Positions 33,301-44,272 are shown, counted from the first letter of the stretch. The stretch is 44,272 nucleotides of DNA from Spongospora subterranea (GCA_900404475.1 OUQQ01000211.1:1-44272); one strand, 5' to 3'. Made by a program: numbers and translations. Notes: a model not told the origin generated them from the sequence alone.

Positions 33301-34716
33301 ACTTTTTTTCGCGTTCCAACGGCAATTCCGAAATCCTTCTTTGAACAAAATTGGCGTCATTTCAAACGAAACGTTCGGGTTTCAGATGAATATGAATTAA
33401 AACTGTTGCGATTGATTACACCGCAACGACCTGACGGCATGATTGATATTTGCTACTGGAGGCTATCACGACAAGTACTAAACCACTGGCACGCTATGAC
33501 AAGAACGACGCGAGAACTTGCTCTGTCTATTCTGCATGACCATATATGTTCTATACATGAGGCCCATGAAGCGCTGAACCGTGCTGGTGAGATTTGTTTA
33601 AAACTCACAGAACTGGCAACTACGGAACCGACGAGTGTGGCGTCAAGTTATGCTTTCGCTATTATAAGGCACATGATTTCCATAGGGAGCTTATCTTTAG
33701 GTCGGTCGATACTGTTTACGACAGCCACCACAGTTTCATTCGAGCTTTGTATGCGATTCGCTTCAGCGGCAATCATATCAATCGTCTGGGCAACTGAATC
33801 CGGAGAAAATCCTGTAGGTCCCTGTTCTCACTGACTCGTTGGTTTCTAATCATGGCCTCAGGCAGAATTTCTTTGCCTACTGCTTCTTTCTTCCCCATTG
33901 GCTTGGAAATCAGCAATCTTTACTACCTTTGCTTTGCATCTACCATATTTAGTGACCTCGCAATCCAAGACCGATTACATCATCATGCTTTTTGCAGCAG
34001 CATTAACATATAATCCTACCAGAACATGGTACATGTTTTCCGAAGCTGAGCTTGCCAAGTTTATTGATTGCACTGCGACACAGCAAGTAGTGTCACCAAC
34101 ATCTCGTTATTGGGGAGCTCTGAACATCGTTGTTGTTCATATCTTGATTGACCACAGAAGTGGTACGGAATTGATTCAGAGACATGGTCTTGGTGACATC
34201 TTGTCGACGCATGGAATTGAACCCCGATTAACAATTACCAAATCCGAGTTGATTTCAATTGAGAATTTGTTTTTCAACTTCAACTGCAAACGAGTTCTGA
34301 CCGTAGCAAGCCCAGAATCGGCTTCTACTTCTCGCATGGAATTTTCCCCAGCCTTGTGTTTTCCGGATTTTCTGTATTCCAATTCTTCTTTGACTTGTTC
34401 ATGGTCAGCTGCTTATGCTGCAAACACTGTCGCCAACAGCAGACGTCGACTAGTCTTCCGCACTGGTGTCAAGCTCTCCAAGAAGCTCGGCCTAAACGGT
34501 CCCGGATGCGTTGAGATGAAATGCAACTATTGCGGAGCTGGAGGGTTCAATACAAAGACAAAACATGCACATATCAGAAAGTGCCACTGGACCTTCAAAT
34601 GCGAAGTTTGCGTCCTCACGTTCATCACAGAGAAAAGGTTTTCAGAACATATCTTAGCAAAACATGGAGAAAACCAAGTCATGCCGCAAGAGAAACGCAT
34701 GGTAAAACGGATATAA
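30343..34716 (+). CDS. Large helical-repeat protein with C-terminal C2H2 zinc fingers, 11 exons
   Basis: Exons 30343-30651, 30696-30777, 30834-31459, 31518-31620, 31669-31929, 31982-32085, 32135-32371, 32444-32534, 32580-32692, 32740-33813 and 33862-34716 give 1284 residues with every phase matching; introns are 44-72 bp. The first 1200 residues are helix-rich and leucine-rich without low complexity (DKMLKLLFHVIEVCPHG, LLQHVVNYEFISQVLI), suggesting HEAT/ARM-like repeats; I do not recognise the family. At about 1221-1268 two zinc fingers follow: CNYC...HAHIRKCH (irregular) and CEVC...HILAKH (C-x2-C-x12-H-x4-H, classical). The tail is basic (MVKRI). DNA or RNA binding is possible. Two fused genes cannot be excluded, but the 48-bp intron before the last exon joins them in phase. 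Stops of this gene and TIM50 are 57 bp apart. Confidence 0.72.
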
Positions 34717-34773
34717 CACACTTGTAATTGATAAATTTTGTTTCGTGAAAAATTGCAGCACGACGTATTGTGA

Positions 34774-36128
34774 TTACACAGGCTTGCCCTCTTGACGTGC
34801 AGTTGCTGAGCTACCACCCAATCCAAACCAAGACGCAATAGACTTAATGGCTCCGGTGCCTTCATTCGACTTCTTGGCATTCCCAATCTTTTGCTCTCGC
34901 AGCACCTTGTTCCGAGCCATTCGATGTTCGATGAACTTCTGTACGCCGTCAACTCCAGGATATTGACGAAGTACTTCTCTAACGTCGGTTACATCATCTG
35001 CGACAATACTCTCTAGAACCGGAATAAGTTGAAGTAAAGCAACATCTTCGGAATCGCCCTCGAACTTCTTGATCTGTATACCATTGTGGGGATGCATCGA
35101 GAATGCCTCTGGTTCATCATCGACTATAATGACTTTCGCCAAATCACGGTTGAGCTTGGAAAGGTCTTTGATATGAACTCCCTTTCTGTAGGTTGTTGCA
35201 TCTCTATACAGGCGATGAGTTATAACGCGATGACGATCTAGCTGCGTCAGTAAAGGCTCAAGAACTGCTTGATGACCAGACGAGAAGGTGCAAATCTCAT
35301 AACCCGCTTGAAACATTCCTGAATTCGACATTGTTTCAGAAAGTTTGACGATCAATCAAACTGTGACCGACTTAATAGAAATAAATCCACATTGGGTCGC
35401 TTGACAGGGCGCCAACCAACACCGCGTTGATATTCATTGAACACTAACGACCCTTCAACATCAAGAACTAGGGTCCGAGGGATGTTCCCGAAAGCCTGCG
35501 TTCATAGACGGCACCCTTTTTCAGCACAAATACAGCCCAATGGAATACAGCAGCAATCTTACATCTGGTGGTGCAGGAGGAAGTAAGATCTCGGAGCTGG
35601 GATCAGCGAAATCCGATACCACTTCGTTGAACATACTCGAGATTTTCTGTTTGACAGCAACGAAGGGCCATAAAACTGAGCGAGTAGTTAAAAAAACAAA
35701 TGGCAGGAAAACCCATTTTTTGATATACCCGCATTGACTGTTCTGTCGAAAATCGTAGTTTCATGGTCGATATGATCGTTGGCCAATGACTATAATGAAC
35801 AACGTATATTAGACGATGACCGTTTAATGGCGATAGAGTGACTACTGACATAATTCCCCCCAGGAATATGCTGCTTATCCTGTTGTTTGCGATATTCACT
35901 GTAATAATATCCACCGGCTAGAACTGATGCCAAACCAGACCCAATCACAAACAGGCGATTCCCCGATAACGGTGATGACGCACTTCGAACTGCAGAAACT
36001 AGAGCAAGAAGGACGTGGAGGATGAGCCAGATCCGATGATAACCCTTGTTATATATATTACCTATTGGCCTGATATGTCTTGTGGACCCTATATGAACAG
36101 ACAATCGTCTAGAGAGTAAGGACGCCAT
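34774..36128 (-). CDS. TIM50: TIM50 subunit of the mitochondrial TIM23 translocase, 6 exons
   Basis: TIM50 is the inner-membrane receptor that takes presequence proteins from the TOM complex to TIM23. Exons 36128-36062, 35998-35850, 35789-35729, 35675-35563, 35495-35372 and 35318-34774 give 352 residues, close to human TIMM50. The start at 36128 gives a basic amphipathic presequence (MASLLSRRLSVHIG), then one transmembrane helix (FVIGSGLASVLAGGYYY). The matrix-type linker is followed by the FCP1-like domain: RTLVLDVEGSLVF, GWRPVKRPNVDLFLL, GYEICTFSSG, RLYRDATTYRKGVHIKDLS, LNRDLAKVIIVDDEPEAF. The phosphatase signature DxDx(T/V) is altered to DVEGS, as expected for a non-catalytic TIM50. Introns are 53-67 bp. 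Upstream in-frame Met codons exist but do not resemble a presequence. Confidence 0.94.
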
Positions 36129-37031
36129 TCCCGGTCCACAATCACTGCAGTGCCGAGAGCCCGAGTTGGCAATCACGGACCATGGCCAGGCCAATGGGGA
36201 TTGCCGTACAGGGCCAGTATTATGACTATGGGGCTCTCCGCTTTTGTCAAATCAGCTAAATGTATTGGGTAGAGAGGTTCGTTCGTTCATATTACCGTTG
36301 ATAAATGGGCAATTGGTCCACCAATCCCCCTCAAATGCCTTATCTTGAATTGGCCAGTCCATCCGACAAATTAGTTTTGAACACCTTTTTGGGTCGCCCA
36401 TCACGGTTTCACTTAGACCAATTTTTTGTGGTTAATGGACTGAGTGAATAATGATTATTTTGGACAGGTCTATGATCTATCTACGAGGGTGTTTATTCAT
36501 ATGAATAGTTAAACCCGATAGAGGATATTGATTTTGGGTAATGGTCATGATGGACAATAGATTACTACCGGACAGCAATGTTCTGGCTGAATAGCAATGA
36601 CTGATTATGATCATGAATCACATCACCTCGTGCATTGCCCGACTTCCTATCACGTACTGCCGGTTTGAAAGCGATATCGTGATTCACTAACAATGGCCAT
36701 TGTGATATGTGTCAGGCACATGCAGGCGTGCGACACCATATGAGAGTGAGCCGATATCCTATCGAGGGCGTTGGTTGGTTGGTTGGCAGCGATTGTGGCA
36801 ATACAGTCGATATATCTGATGTGTGTGTGTGTTGTTCTGGACAGTTGTGGTGTCTCTCACTTCACTCTGAACCTCCTTCCCCTCTGTGACCTTATCTCTC
36901 GTGCTCCTCCTTAATCTCTACAACACCACCACCAACAATTCCTCTTCACGACCGACACTCCATCCCCCGTCGTCATCTCCCACCACTCCCCAATTTCTCA
37001 ACGGCCTTAAATCATATTCCTTGTCTAACGA
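36129..37031. other. Intergenic region between TIM50 and GT69 genes
   Basis: Divergent-promoter space. No gene recognised. The part from 36700 includes a short GT run (36821-36832), and 36886-37030 is an open but proline/serine/threonine-rich stretch that may be 5' leader of the glycosyltransferase. Confidence 0.5.
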
Positions 37032-38342
37032 ATGCTGCGAATGCGTCGCCAAGGCGGATCGTTATCGCCATCTAAAGTGCAATGTTCTCCTGGCACTATC
37101 GAATCCGGTCGTTTTATCAGTAATCAATACTTGTGCCGGTTCATGTTCCTGGCCCTGATCGTGATCCTATTCTATCTCCCCACGACCTTAACCCGTCACC
37201 TTCTCACCTATAAGCGATATTACGAATTACCCAATCAGGATATGGCCCAGTTCTGTCCAAGGCGCTATCCGGGTTCTAAGCTGGATCTGGGCCCAGGATC
37301 GTACTTCATCGCCCTCAATCTGCACAATAGCGAGAAGGTGGTGACCTATATTATCCCTCAGATCCAGCGCCTTATCGACGCCCTCGGCCCCGACCGAATA
37401 TTCATTTCGATATACGAGAGCGGTAGTGTCGACAATACCGCTCAATGGTTGAGAATATATCGACAGTTTCTCGACTCCCATCACATTCCTAACGAGGTCA
37501 TCTCCGATCAACGCTCCCGTAGTCAACAACAGCACCGAATCGATTATCTGTCGATAATCAGGAATACGGTCATGGCCCCATTATATCAACACCGATTTAA
37601 ACCCGATTACGTCGTGTTCATCAATGATGTTGTAGGTGGATCACTAATCCCCATATCCTATTCCCCCCTGATCTTATACCGCCCTCCCTAGTTCTTCTGT
37701 GCAGAGGACGTCTCCCGTCTTGGCCAGCGCCTTATCCAAGGTCCTCATATCAATATGGCGTGTGGTCTCGATCTGGTCTCTGAGCCCCATTCCGAGATCC
37801 TGTTCTATGATAAATGGGCGGCCAGAGATATAACAGGTGCAATCCTAAGCGGGAATTACCCCTTCTTCTCCCGCGCTCAAGACGTCAATCGCATCAAAGC
37901 GGGATTACCTGTACCGGTTTACGCCTGTTGGAACGGTCTAACGGTCGTCAAGGCGAAGGTGTTCGACACGGTCCGGTTCCGATCAGCCCCAGATGGCGCT
38001 TGTCTATCGTCGGAATGCACATTATTCTGTCAGGATGTGTGGAAGGCGACACCTGGCAATATCATTATCGATCCGGCTGTTGTTGTCGTATATGATGAGT
38101 ATTCGGCCGCGCGTCTCATGAACTTCCCGATCGCCGGTATTGGGGATTCGTCGATACCGATTGTGGGAACGTCGCCCAATCCCGAACCGGCGCCCTTGTT
38201 TTATGATTGCATGCCAATGATTGGGGTCAATTCTGAGGCGTCACGATTGCGATTCCTACAGGAGTCGTCATCGCGTTCACTCAATTGTTGGGGGTTTGGC
38301 CATCCGTTGCACATATCGAATAGATATGATGTCGCAGCCTGA
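37032..38342 (+). CDS. GT69-family (CAP59/CMT1-like) mannosyltransferase, 2 exons
   Basis: Exons 37032-37631 and 37692-38342 (60-bp intron) give 416 residues. A signal-anchor helix (about residues 38-53, FMFLALIVILFYLP) after a basic N terminus indicates a type II Golgi protein. The catalytic domain shows the family blocks in order: FISIYESGSVDNTAQWL, YVVFINDV joined to FFCAEDVSRL, ACGLDL, FYDKWAARDITG, VYACWNGLTVVKAKVF, FRSAPDGACLSSECTLFCQDVW and IDPAVVVVYDEY. Fungal members are alpha-1,3-mannosyltransferases; in Cryptococcus they are linked to capsule and glycolipid synthesis. Donor GDP-mannose and the alpha-1,3 linkage are inferred from the family. The cysteine pattern of the SEC...FCQD block is intact. 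The start could be one of two nearby Met codons. Confidence 0.9.
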
Positions 38343-38446
38343 TTTCATCACGTCAGATCATTAAAACATATCTATTTCAGATCGATAACCGGCTCATCAA
38401 TGTCGAGGCCCCGATTACTTTACTCCAAACCAATGATCAAATTGTT

Positions 38447-38615
38447 TCCTTGTAATTGTTCTTCCCTTTCCTTGTAATTGTTCTTCCCTTTCCTTGTAAT
38501 TGTTCTTCCCTTTCCTTGTAATTGTTCTTCCCTTTCCTTGTAATTGTTCTTCCCTTTCCTTGTAATTGTTCTTCCCTTTCCTTGTAATTGTTCTTCCCTT
38601 TCCTTGTAATTGTTC
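38447..38615 (-). repeat. 22-bp minisatellite, about 7.6 copies
   Basis: The unit CCTTGTAATTGTTCTTCCCTTT is repeated almost without change about 100 bp after the GT69 stop. Because 22 is not a multiple of three, successive copies are read in all frames. The minus strand is open throughout and would encode a basic Lys/Arg/Glu-rich peptide. Confidence 0.97.
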
Positions 38616-40923
38616 CAGCAACAGTTTGAAGTAGAGAATGATCAGACTGAACAGAGCGTGTCATAATTTGGGTGTCTCTGGTTGTGCTGCGATTGCTGCT
38701 TGTGCCGCCTGTTCCTACTCGCTGTTCTTTATTTCAGATTCACTGGTTCGTTGCCCAGAACAGATAAAGATGATATTTGGTGAGTGTGTGTTATACAATC
38801 ATCTCTGATTGCGACTGAGCTGTGTGCAAGTACAGGACGTGTTCCTTGGCCTAAACTGGGCCCTTTTAAAACACAGATTGGTCACAATGGGTCGCTAAAG
38901 GTCTCATCTTATCTTTATAGATAGCTGGATTAAAACAAGATCGCAAACGATAGTAGAACTGTACGAGCAATGTCTTTAACGTTGAGACGGATGAACTTGG
39001 GGAGGTTCTTAAAGATCAGAATGGTTTTTCCACGAGAAGTCAACGTGAGCATTACGCCATGAGGATGGATGAAAGGTTGCATTGTGCCCTTGAATTGCTC
39101 AGGTCAACGTATTTGACCTCAATCAACCTTGTTTGTGGAATGTGATGATGTTGAGCATGTATCATGCCATTAATCACGATATCAGTTAACGACTCCATGC
39201 TGCATGCCTTTCATCAACCAATGAAACTCCTTCATGTTCCAAACACATATTCCGTTATGAGACACCAGGTCATAATCAACTTTATTATGGTGGATCCAAG
39301 AAACTGCAACAAGTCTGATCTTTTGACTCAACAGGATTTAGATCCAAAAATTTAGCGAAAAGGGGCAGAAATGATATCAATTTGAACAATGGCATGCGAT
39401 TTGCGGGAACGAACAATTCAATTGTGTTCGGTCTCTAAAATCATCACACCTCATAAAGCAATTAAAATTGGACGCTGCGATGAAATATCGCTTTCACTAT
39501 CAATCAATTCATCTTTTGTTGTTGAATGTGGCCCATGTTCGGCCATAAACCGTTTACTACTGGCAAAAACTCAAACCGATATTGATATTCCTCATGGTGG
39601 TCGCATACGGCAGATACTAATATTCTTGCCAGACAAATAAAATCTGTTATGTGAGGCAATTGATTAATTTGAGTATGCGCCCCCAGCTGCAAATGTTTTT
39701 CTTTTCGTCGGTGCCAAATCCTACTCGGAACAGCGGAAAAACAAATGATAACTACTTTTGATGAAATTCAAAAATATTCAATAAAAAATACTAGTATATC
39801 AGAAAAACTCTGTATGAAATCTATATGAAATTCACATAGAAACTTGGTATAATAACATTATTTTCTTTTTGGTTCAACATAAAAAACATACGTCGTTTCA
39901 AAAATCGCAGATTACGAGCAATTTTTTACGAGCTTTTAAGAATGTGGATAATTTGAATTTGGGATGAGAAACTGGTTGGGTAAAATTGATGGTAGATGTT
40001 TAGGACAAAGTTGAAGATTGATGATCAACTGGTTGAGAATGTTATGAGATTGATAATGAGGTGGCGGAAATGATTATTGATGAATGATGATGAATTGAAC
40101 GAATAAATCTAAATTATACTAACTGGGGCCTTGGCTGCTCTTCCTTTACTTGCAAGTTCATCCTAGACATAAAACCCAGAAGGCCATCGTTGTCATTGCA
40201 ATCACCTCTCATATCTGACTACCCCATTAGGTGCATATCCAACAACACCTGTAGTGACCTGCAATTTCAACGGAGGTCAAACCAGTTCAATGGACGGTTC
40301 AGCAAAGCGAGTCGACAATAAGTGTCCTAGCCATTCAGATTAAGTTCAATGTTCACATATAACCGAACGCACAATGCTGCCGAAAACGATGTTGTTTTGA
40401 AGAAGGAATTATTTTTGCGAGAATCAGAGTAATTGAAGATGCCCTTCCTATTCGCTGATCCTGGTGGCATTATAGCGAACGAACTCAGGCATTATGGTCA
40501 ACATAAAGTTCAATAATGTTGGAGGAAATCCTTTGCCGTAATACCAGCCATCGTAATCAGACAATCTGTTGATATCAAACAGACTGCCATCTATCGCCTA
40601 ACAACAACCTGGAAATCCACTCGTATCCCTGGAGGCGGAACCCATCTTGATCTGATTGCGGAAAGCAACATCCACGACCTGTTTTACAGATCGGAGAGGT
40701 GTCGGTTTGCTCATACCGAAAGCATAGCGGTGGTTGGTTCATCCCCCTCAAACTAAACCCAATATTAGTGCATCACTACCGTATAACGTACTGGACCACT
40801 GTTCCTCTCTTAAATCACGTCCAACTTAAGTTTTGACCGATTCAACGCAAAGCAGTGTATACTCGTTGCTGAATAACCACAAAGGCGCCGACCACCCCAT
40901 TTTTCCTAAGCTTCTTTATTTTG
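38616..40923. other. Long intergenic region
   Basis: Only short frames (39164-39355, 39389-39640) with no family resemblance. The part around 39750-40110 is AT-rich with many ATGAT/TTGAT words. No RNA gene was recognised. Confidence 0.5.
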
Positions 40924-41603
40924 TTAATTTTCTTCCGTTGGGCATTTGTAGCTCCCGTCACGATGGTTATCGCTTCGAACAGCACCACCTTTGATGCAGA
41001 TAGAGCACTTGCCCTTCCGTAAACCCTGAACTTGTTTCACAGTAGACGATTCGCATTCTAAGCCATCATTCTGCATCCCGTCAACCGTTGACTCATATAA
41101 ATATGATCTGAACCCCTGGGAGGTGCAACTCGCGTTGATATCCTGAACAAAGGCGCCCCCCATACAAATGTTGACTATTCCGGAAAGAGAGTCGATACAT
41201 CGTCAGCAACTTAAAGTGTACTATTGATATCGCGCGGCTCTATTGTTTTTCAAAGATTGCTCTTCTTCGTATATTGTACATCCGTTTTTCGTTTGGTAAA
41301 CAGTACTTTGATAAACGCTCATATCGAGATGTGCTTGTGCTGAATTCGAAACTGTCACAATGAAGACCTTGTGATCATTAGCAGATAACACGAGGTTAAA
41401 CGTTATCAAAACCTTGCTATATAACTGTGGTCATTCATTCTCCAGCGTCGTTGAAGATTAGAAACATCAATGAGTTTAGGGAAAATTCGACAGAACACAG
41501 CACAAATGCCTGCTAACGGAATAAGGCAGGATGTGAAAACAGCACAGCTACAAGCGGGAATCTTCCCCAAGCGATCGTCAGAAGCGATAATTTCATGAAC
41601 CAA
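40924..41603 (-). CDS. Possible unrecognised multi-exon gene
   Basis: Three minus-strand frames in a row (41603-41406, 41409-41221, 41163-40924) may be exons of one gene. The first has a hydrophobic Cys-rich segment (VFTSCLIPLAGICAVFC) that could be a signal peptide or membrane helix. The last ends in a Cys-containing tail (GKCSICIKGG). Splice joins were not resolved and no family is recognised. Confidence 0.22.
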
Positions 41604-43078
41604 TCTGTGTCCATGTGATAATACTCATTAATCGATTTGCTGATCGTGAATCTCTTCCGCACGGGTCGTTGTCATATTGCTTCAACGTCAACGCTCCATA
41701 TCCGATGGTTTTGAATGAGCGTACATAGTGTTTCGAGAGAACGTGTTTTTGATCGGGTGAACTGGTGCTCAAGACGCTGCCACAATTGGAGCAGGTTGTA
41801 TCCCCTGACTTTTTTCATTTTTTCACCTTTATTTTCAATGACCGAGTTCACTCATTCTCCTCGTTATGTGTGCTGGATTACGAACGACCGCCTGCAATTT
41901 TCGGATTCATCCAATATGATGCCGGTGACAACATTTTCCCTAAGCAATCGACGTTTGTAAATGGCAAGAGCTTCAGGTTGTATCCCTTCGTGTTTTGTGT
42001 TCCGTCAATGATAGTGGAATCATTGTATGCCTCAGTATATGATGCTCAAAACGCTTTACCGACGACTGTAAACCGTCTTATTCCGAATCGTTGTTCATGA
42101 ATTGCCCCAATAAAACGGTTTAACCGCAAGTTTAGAAATCCGCCAGTAATGAAATTCATAGTCCTGTAAACCACAAAATAACTCGACAAGCGTTTTACCC
42201 ACTTGGAGGGCCGAGAAGTGTATCGACTCTGGAAATGTTGGACATTCTGAGGTGTCCACAAAGTGGGAATGTCGAGCGCCGAGAAATCCCGATCCGGGAA
42301 ATGTGGAGCGTTCAGAGGTGAGGAATCGGTATAGCAAGTCCTCGTGCATCACGATGCAATGGAAGGTGACGGTTTCAATCGGCGGTGCAATCCAACGGCG
42401 GCGGCAGGCGTGACGACGTCCTAGATGGAAAGGGAAACGTCTCATACCTGTATGTATGTTGTGGAGATCGCTGCCACATATTCATAATAAAGCGAGAGAC
42501 ACCGCCGTTTTCACCATTTTGCATAGCCTGATTCATGAATTTCGACATACAATCCGGATCGGATTCGAGGTGAATTTCTACACAATAACCCAGTCGAAGA
42601 CGTTCGACCAGGGTTTAGAACCCTGAGGAATTCTCGAATCTGCAACGGCGTAACTATCGAATAACAGGTTAGGTATGCAAGAGTTTATATTTGAACAATA
42701 CTTGGAATGCGTGTGACAATTGATGAATCATGTCCAGCTCTTCTGTATCCAAATAATTCACAGCAGTTCCTCTTGATATTACATGATTATAATCCATACA
42801 GTTGTATGGCCACAACAATATCTGAACTGGCCCAATCGAATGGTGACCGCTCATGTACCAAGAGCATGTTGATTGCAGAAATTGTTTCGGTTTTCATCGA
42901 CGGATCCTTTTAATTGCAATAAGGTTTGACACGCTGCCAAACCTTGTGCTACCCATCCCATGTACTGGATGGGGTTTCAGTTTGAAAAAAGGATGTTATC
43001 CACAATGAACTATAAATCCTCCAACCTTAGGATAAATAGCAACAAATGTCATGAACCCGTGCGGCCAATCCAAGATCT
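41604..43078. other. Intergenic region
   Basis: Overlapping frames on both strands (41715-42100 +, 42445-42095 -) lack family resemblance and are not called. Nothing else recognised. Confidence 0.4.
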
Positions 43079-43246
43079 GTCTGATCACTATTCCAGTGAC
43101 AGCAATCCTCCAACAGTTAGTTTTGAATTCATTGCGATTAGATCAGCTGCCCGCCAAGAACCAGTCAGCCAAGGCCAGATCCCATAAACCGTTCTTCCCA
43201 TCATCACTGCCTCAACGACCGGTCCCGATGGTGATCGAGGTGGTTG
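43079..43246 (+). repeat. Left arm of inverted repeat IR3
   Basis: Imperfect reverse complement of 43289-43487. Shared words include TGATCACTATTCCA at the outer end and CCGATGGTGATCGAGGTGGTT at the inner end. Copies are diverged with small indels. Confidence 0.85.
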
Positions 43247-43288
43247 GGTGAGGTGTCGAGCGAATGATTTGCAGGGGTCTCGAAGGGG

Positions 43289-43487
43289 TTTAACCGCATC
43301 GATCACCATCGTGGCCGGTCGTTGAGACAGTGATAATGGGAAGAACGGCTTGTGTGTGGTTGGAATTCGTCGATAGCTGGTGCAATTGACGGTTCTGGCA
43401 CCGCCCATCGCTGCAGCCGCTGATCTAGTCGCAATGCATCCAGAACTGAATGTTGGAGGAGTGCTGCCAATGGAATAGTGATCTGGC
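43289..43487 (-). repeat. Right arm of inverted repeat IR3
   Basis: Read on the minus strand it parallels 43079-43246, with extra bases near 43380-43420. Only about 42 bp separate the arms, so a transcript would fold into a long hairpin. Confidence 0.85.
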
Positions 43488-43752
43488 AACGCGAATCACG
43501 ACGGAAATGGCTATTGAGACAAAGAGACGTCGATTGACAAGGTTGCGGTGGAGATGCTGGAGACGCATTGAGAAAGCGAAGGCCGGATGGGAGGATAGAA
43601 AGAGAGAGAGAGGGAGGAGATATATGAGAGGTTGGTAGAGGTGGCTATACAGTAATCACTCCACAGAACAATGAGACCGGTTCAGTCAATGAGGCAGGAT
43701 CAAGGGTTGAACCCGAGGTTTGACCACGGAATGCGAATTCTCTTTTGATCAA

Positions 43753-43892
43753 TGGTGCAACGGGTTGACCCAATCTTCATCAAACTGTGGTGCAACGGGT
43801 TGACCCAATCTTCATCAAACTGTGGTGCAACGGGTTGACCCATTCTTCATCAAACTGTGGTGCAACGGGTTGACCCATTCTTCATCAAACTG
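43753..43892 (+). repeat. Four tandem copies of a 35-bp unit
   Basis: TGGTGCAACGGGTTGACCCA... begins at 43753, 43788, 43823 and 43858. The first two copies read CCCAATCTTC and the last two CCCATTCTTC, otherwise they are identical. Confidence 0.97.
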
Positions 43893-44272
43893 TGCAGGGA
43901 TCAACCCATGGAACTATAAATAGGACTGTTGATGTCTGAGATCATCCTCATCACTGTAAAGTACATACAGTAACAAGCAAGAGGCCCCGACCCCACACGA
44001 TACAGCACAGTTACGGTGCGGGTGGAGCTCTCATTGGCGGGAGTGCGGCCTCGTCATCGTCATTCATTGTCCGTGACCCATTGTTATTGTAACACAACCA
44101 CAACCCGAAATTGTTTCTACCACTTCCAGTACCATTAAACTAAACTGAACGAAAGTCGTTTAGTATCAAGGACATATTACTGTATCAAAGGACTTGAGTT
44201 TGAGTTAGGTCGGTTGTTGATCAGGTCGTGTCTGTTGATGGTGTCGATAACTATAGGAGACGTGTCCTGGTA
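43893..44272. other. Right edge of the window
   Basis: No gene recognised apart from the TATA-like site. It may be promoter or 5' leader of a gene beyond the window. Confidence 0.35.
43914..43921 (+). promoter_or_regulatory. Candidate TATA box
   Basis: TATAAATA stands 22 bp after the 35-bp repeat array. A plus-strand transcript could start about 30 bp downstream and run off the window. No coding sequence is recognised after it, so the call rests on the motif alone. Confidence 0.3.

Noticed and set aside
33862..34716. Treating the zinc-finger exon as a separate gene
   Set aside because: There is no ATG at a suitable place, and the 48-bp intron joins it in phase with the preceding exon.
42095..42445. 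116-codon minus-strand frame overlapping a 111-codon plus-strand frame
   Set aside because: Neither shows a recognisable motif or in-phase continuation; at most one could be real.

Overview
This is a gene-dense eukaryotic nuclear segment. The evidence is that almost every recognisable protein is split by spliceosomal introns, mostly 44-75 bp long with GT...AG ends, and that the families are eukaryotic: RRP5, TIM50, NEDD8, EAPP, FYVE and an SLC19 carrier. An SLC19 vitamin carrier and a MYCBP2-type (RCR) ubiquitin ligase module sit beside a GT69/CAP59-type mannosyltransferase. That mix suggests an opisthokont protist near the animal-fungus split (nucleariid, aphelid, chytrid-grade or unicellular holozoan), but I cannot name the organism. 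A run of N from 29451 to 30173 is an assembly gap inside a tandem repeat.

Layout: 1-3560 is gene-poor and holds decayed, partly inverted duplicated coding-like fragments. 3592-5265 (+) is an SLC19 folate/thiamine-type carrier. 5343-11875 (-) is RRP5, reconstructed as 17 exons and 1810 residues. 11876-13367 is intergenic with a 55-bp minisatellite. 13368-13843 (+) is a NEDD8-like modifier. 13984-14283 (-) is a small unknown gene. 14284-16171 is mostly non-coding. 16172-18110 (-) is an uncharacterised multi-exon gene. 18123-19646 (+) is a FYVE-domain protein. 19846-20544 (-) is an EAPP homologue. 21629-25681 (+) is a multidomain ubiquitin ligase. 25779-26763 (-) is an unknown gene. 27392-28799 (-) is an FtsJ-like methyltransferase. 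29246-30310 is a 78-bp minisatellite containing the gap. 30343-34716 (+) is a large helical protein ending in zinc fingers. 34774-36128 (-) is TIM50. 37032-38342 (+) is a GT69 glycosyltransferase. 38343-44272 is mostly intergenic with a 22-bp repeat, a large palindrome, a 35-bp repeat and a TATA-like site.

The most interesting locus is 21629-25681. After splicing, one 1059-residue frame joins a ubiquitin-like domain, a C2 domain, an RRM, a PH domain, a degenerate RING plus IBR, and a C-terminal module that closely resembles the RING-linchpin-tandem-cysteine (RCR) region of animal MYCBP2/Highwire. I know of no described ligase with this order of parts.

The genes do not form one pathway. They are typical housekeeping neighbours: ribosome biogenesis (RRP5), mitochondrial import (TIM50), ubiquitin and NEDD8 modification (the ligase and the modifier), endosomal membrane recognition (FYVE) and glycan synthesis (GT69). 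Several pairs converge with only 57-200 bp between stop codons. All exon models were built by hand from splice-site phase and family similarity. A model whose exon lengths sum to whole codons with conserved motifs across junctions is given high confidence.
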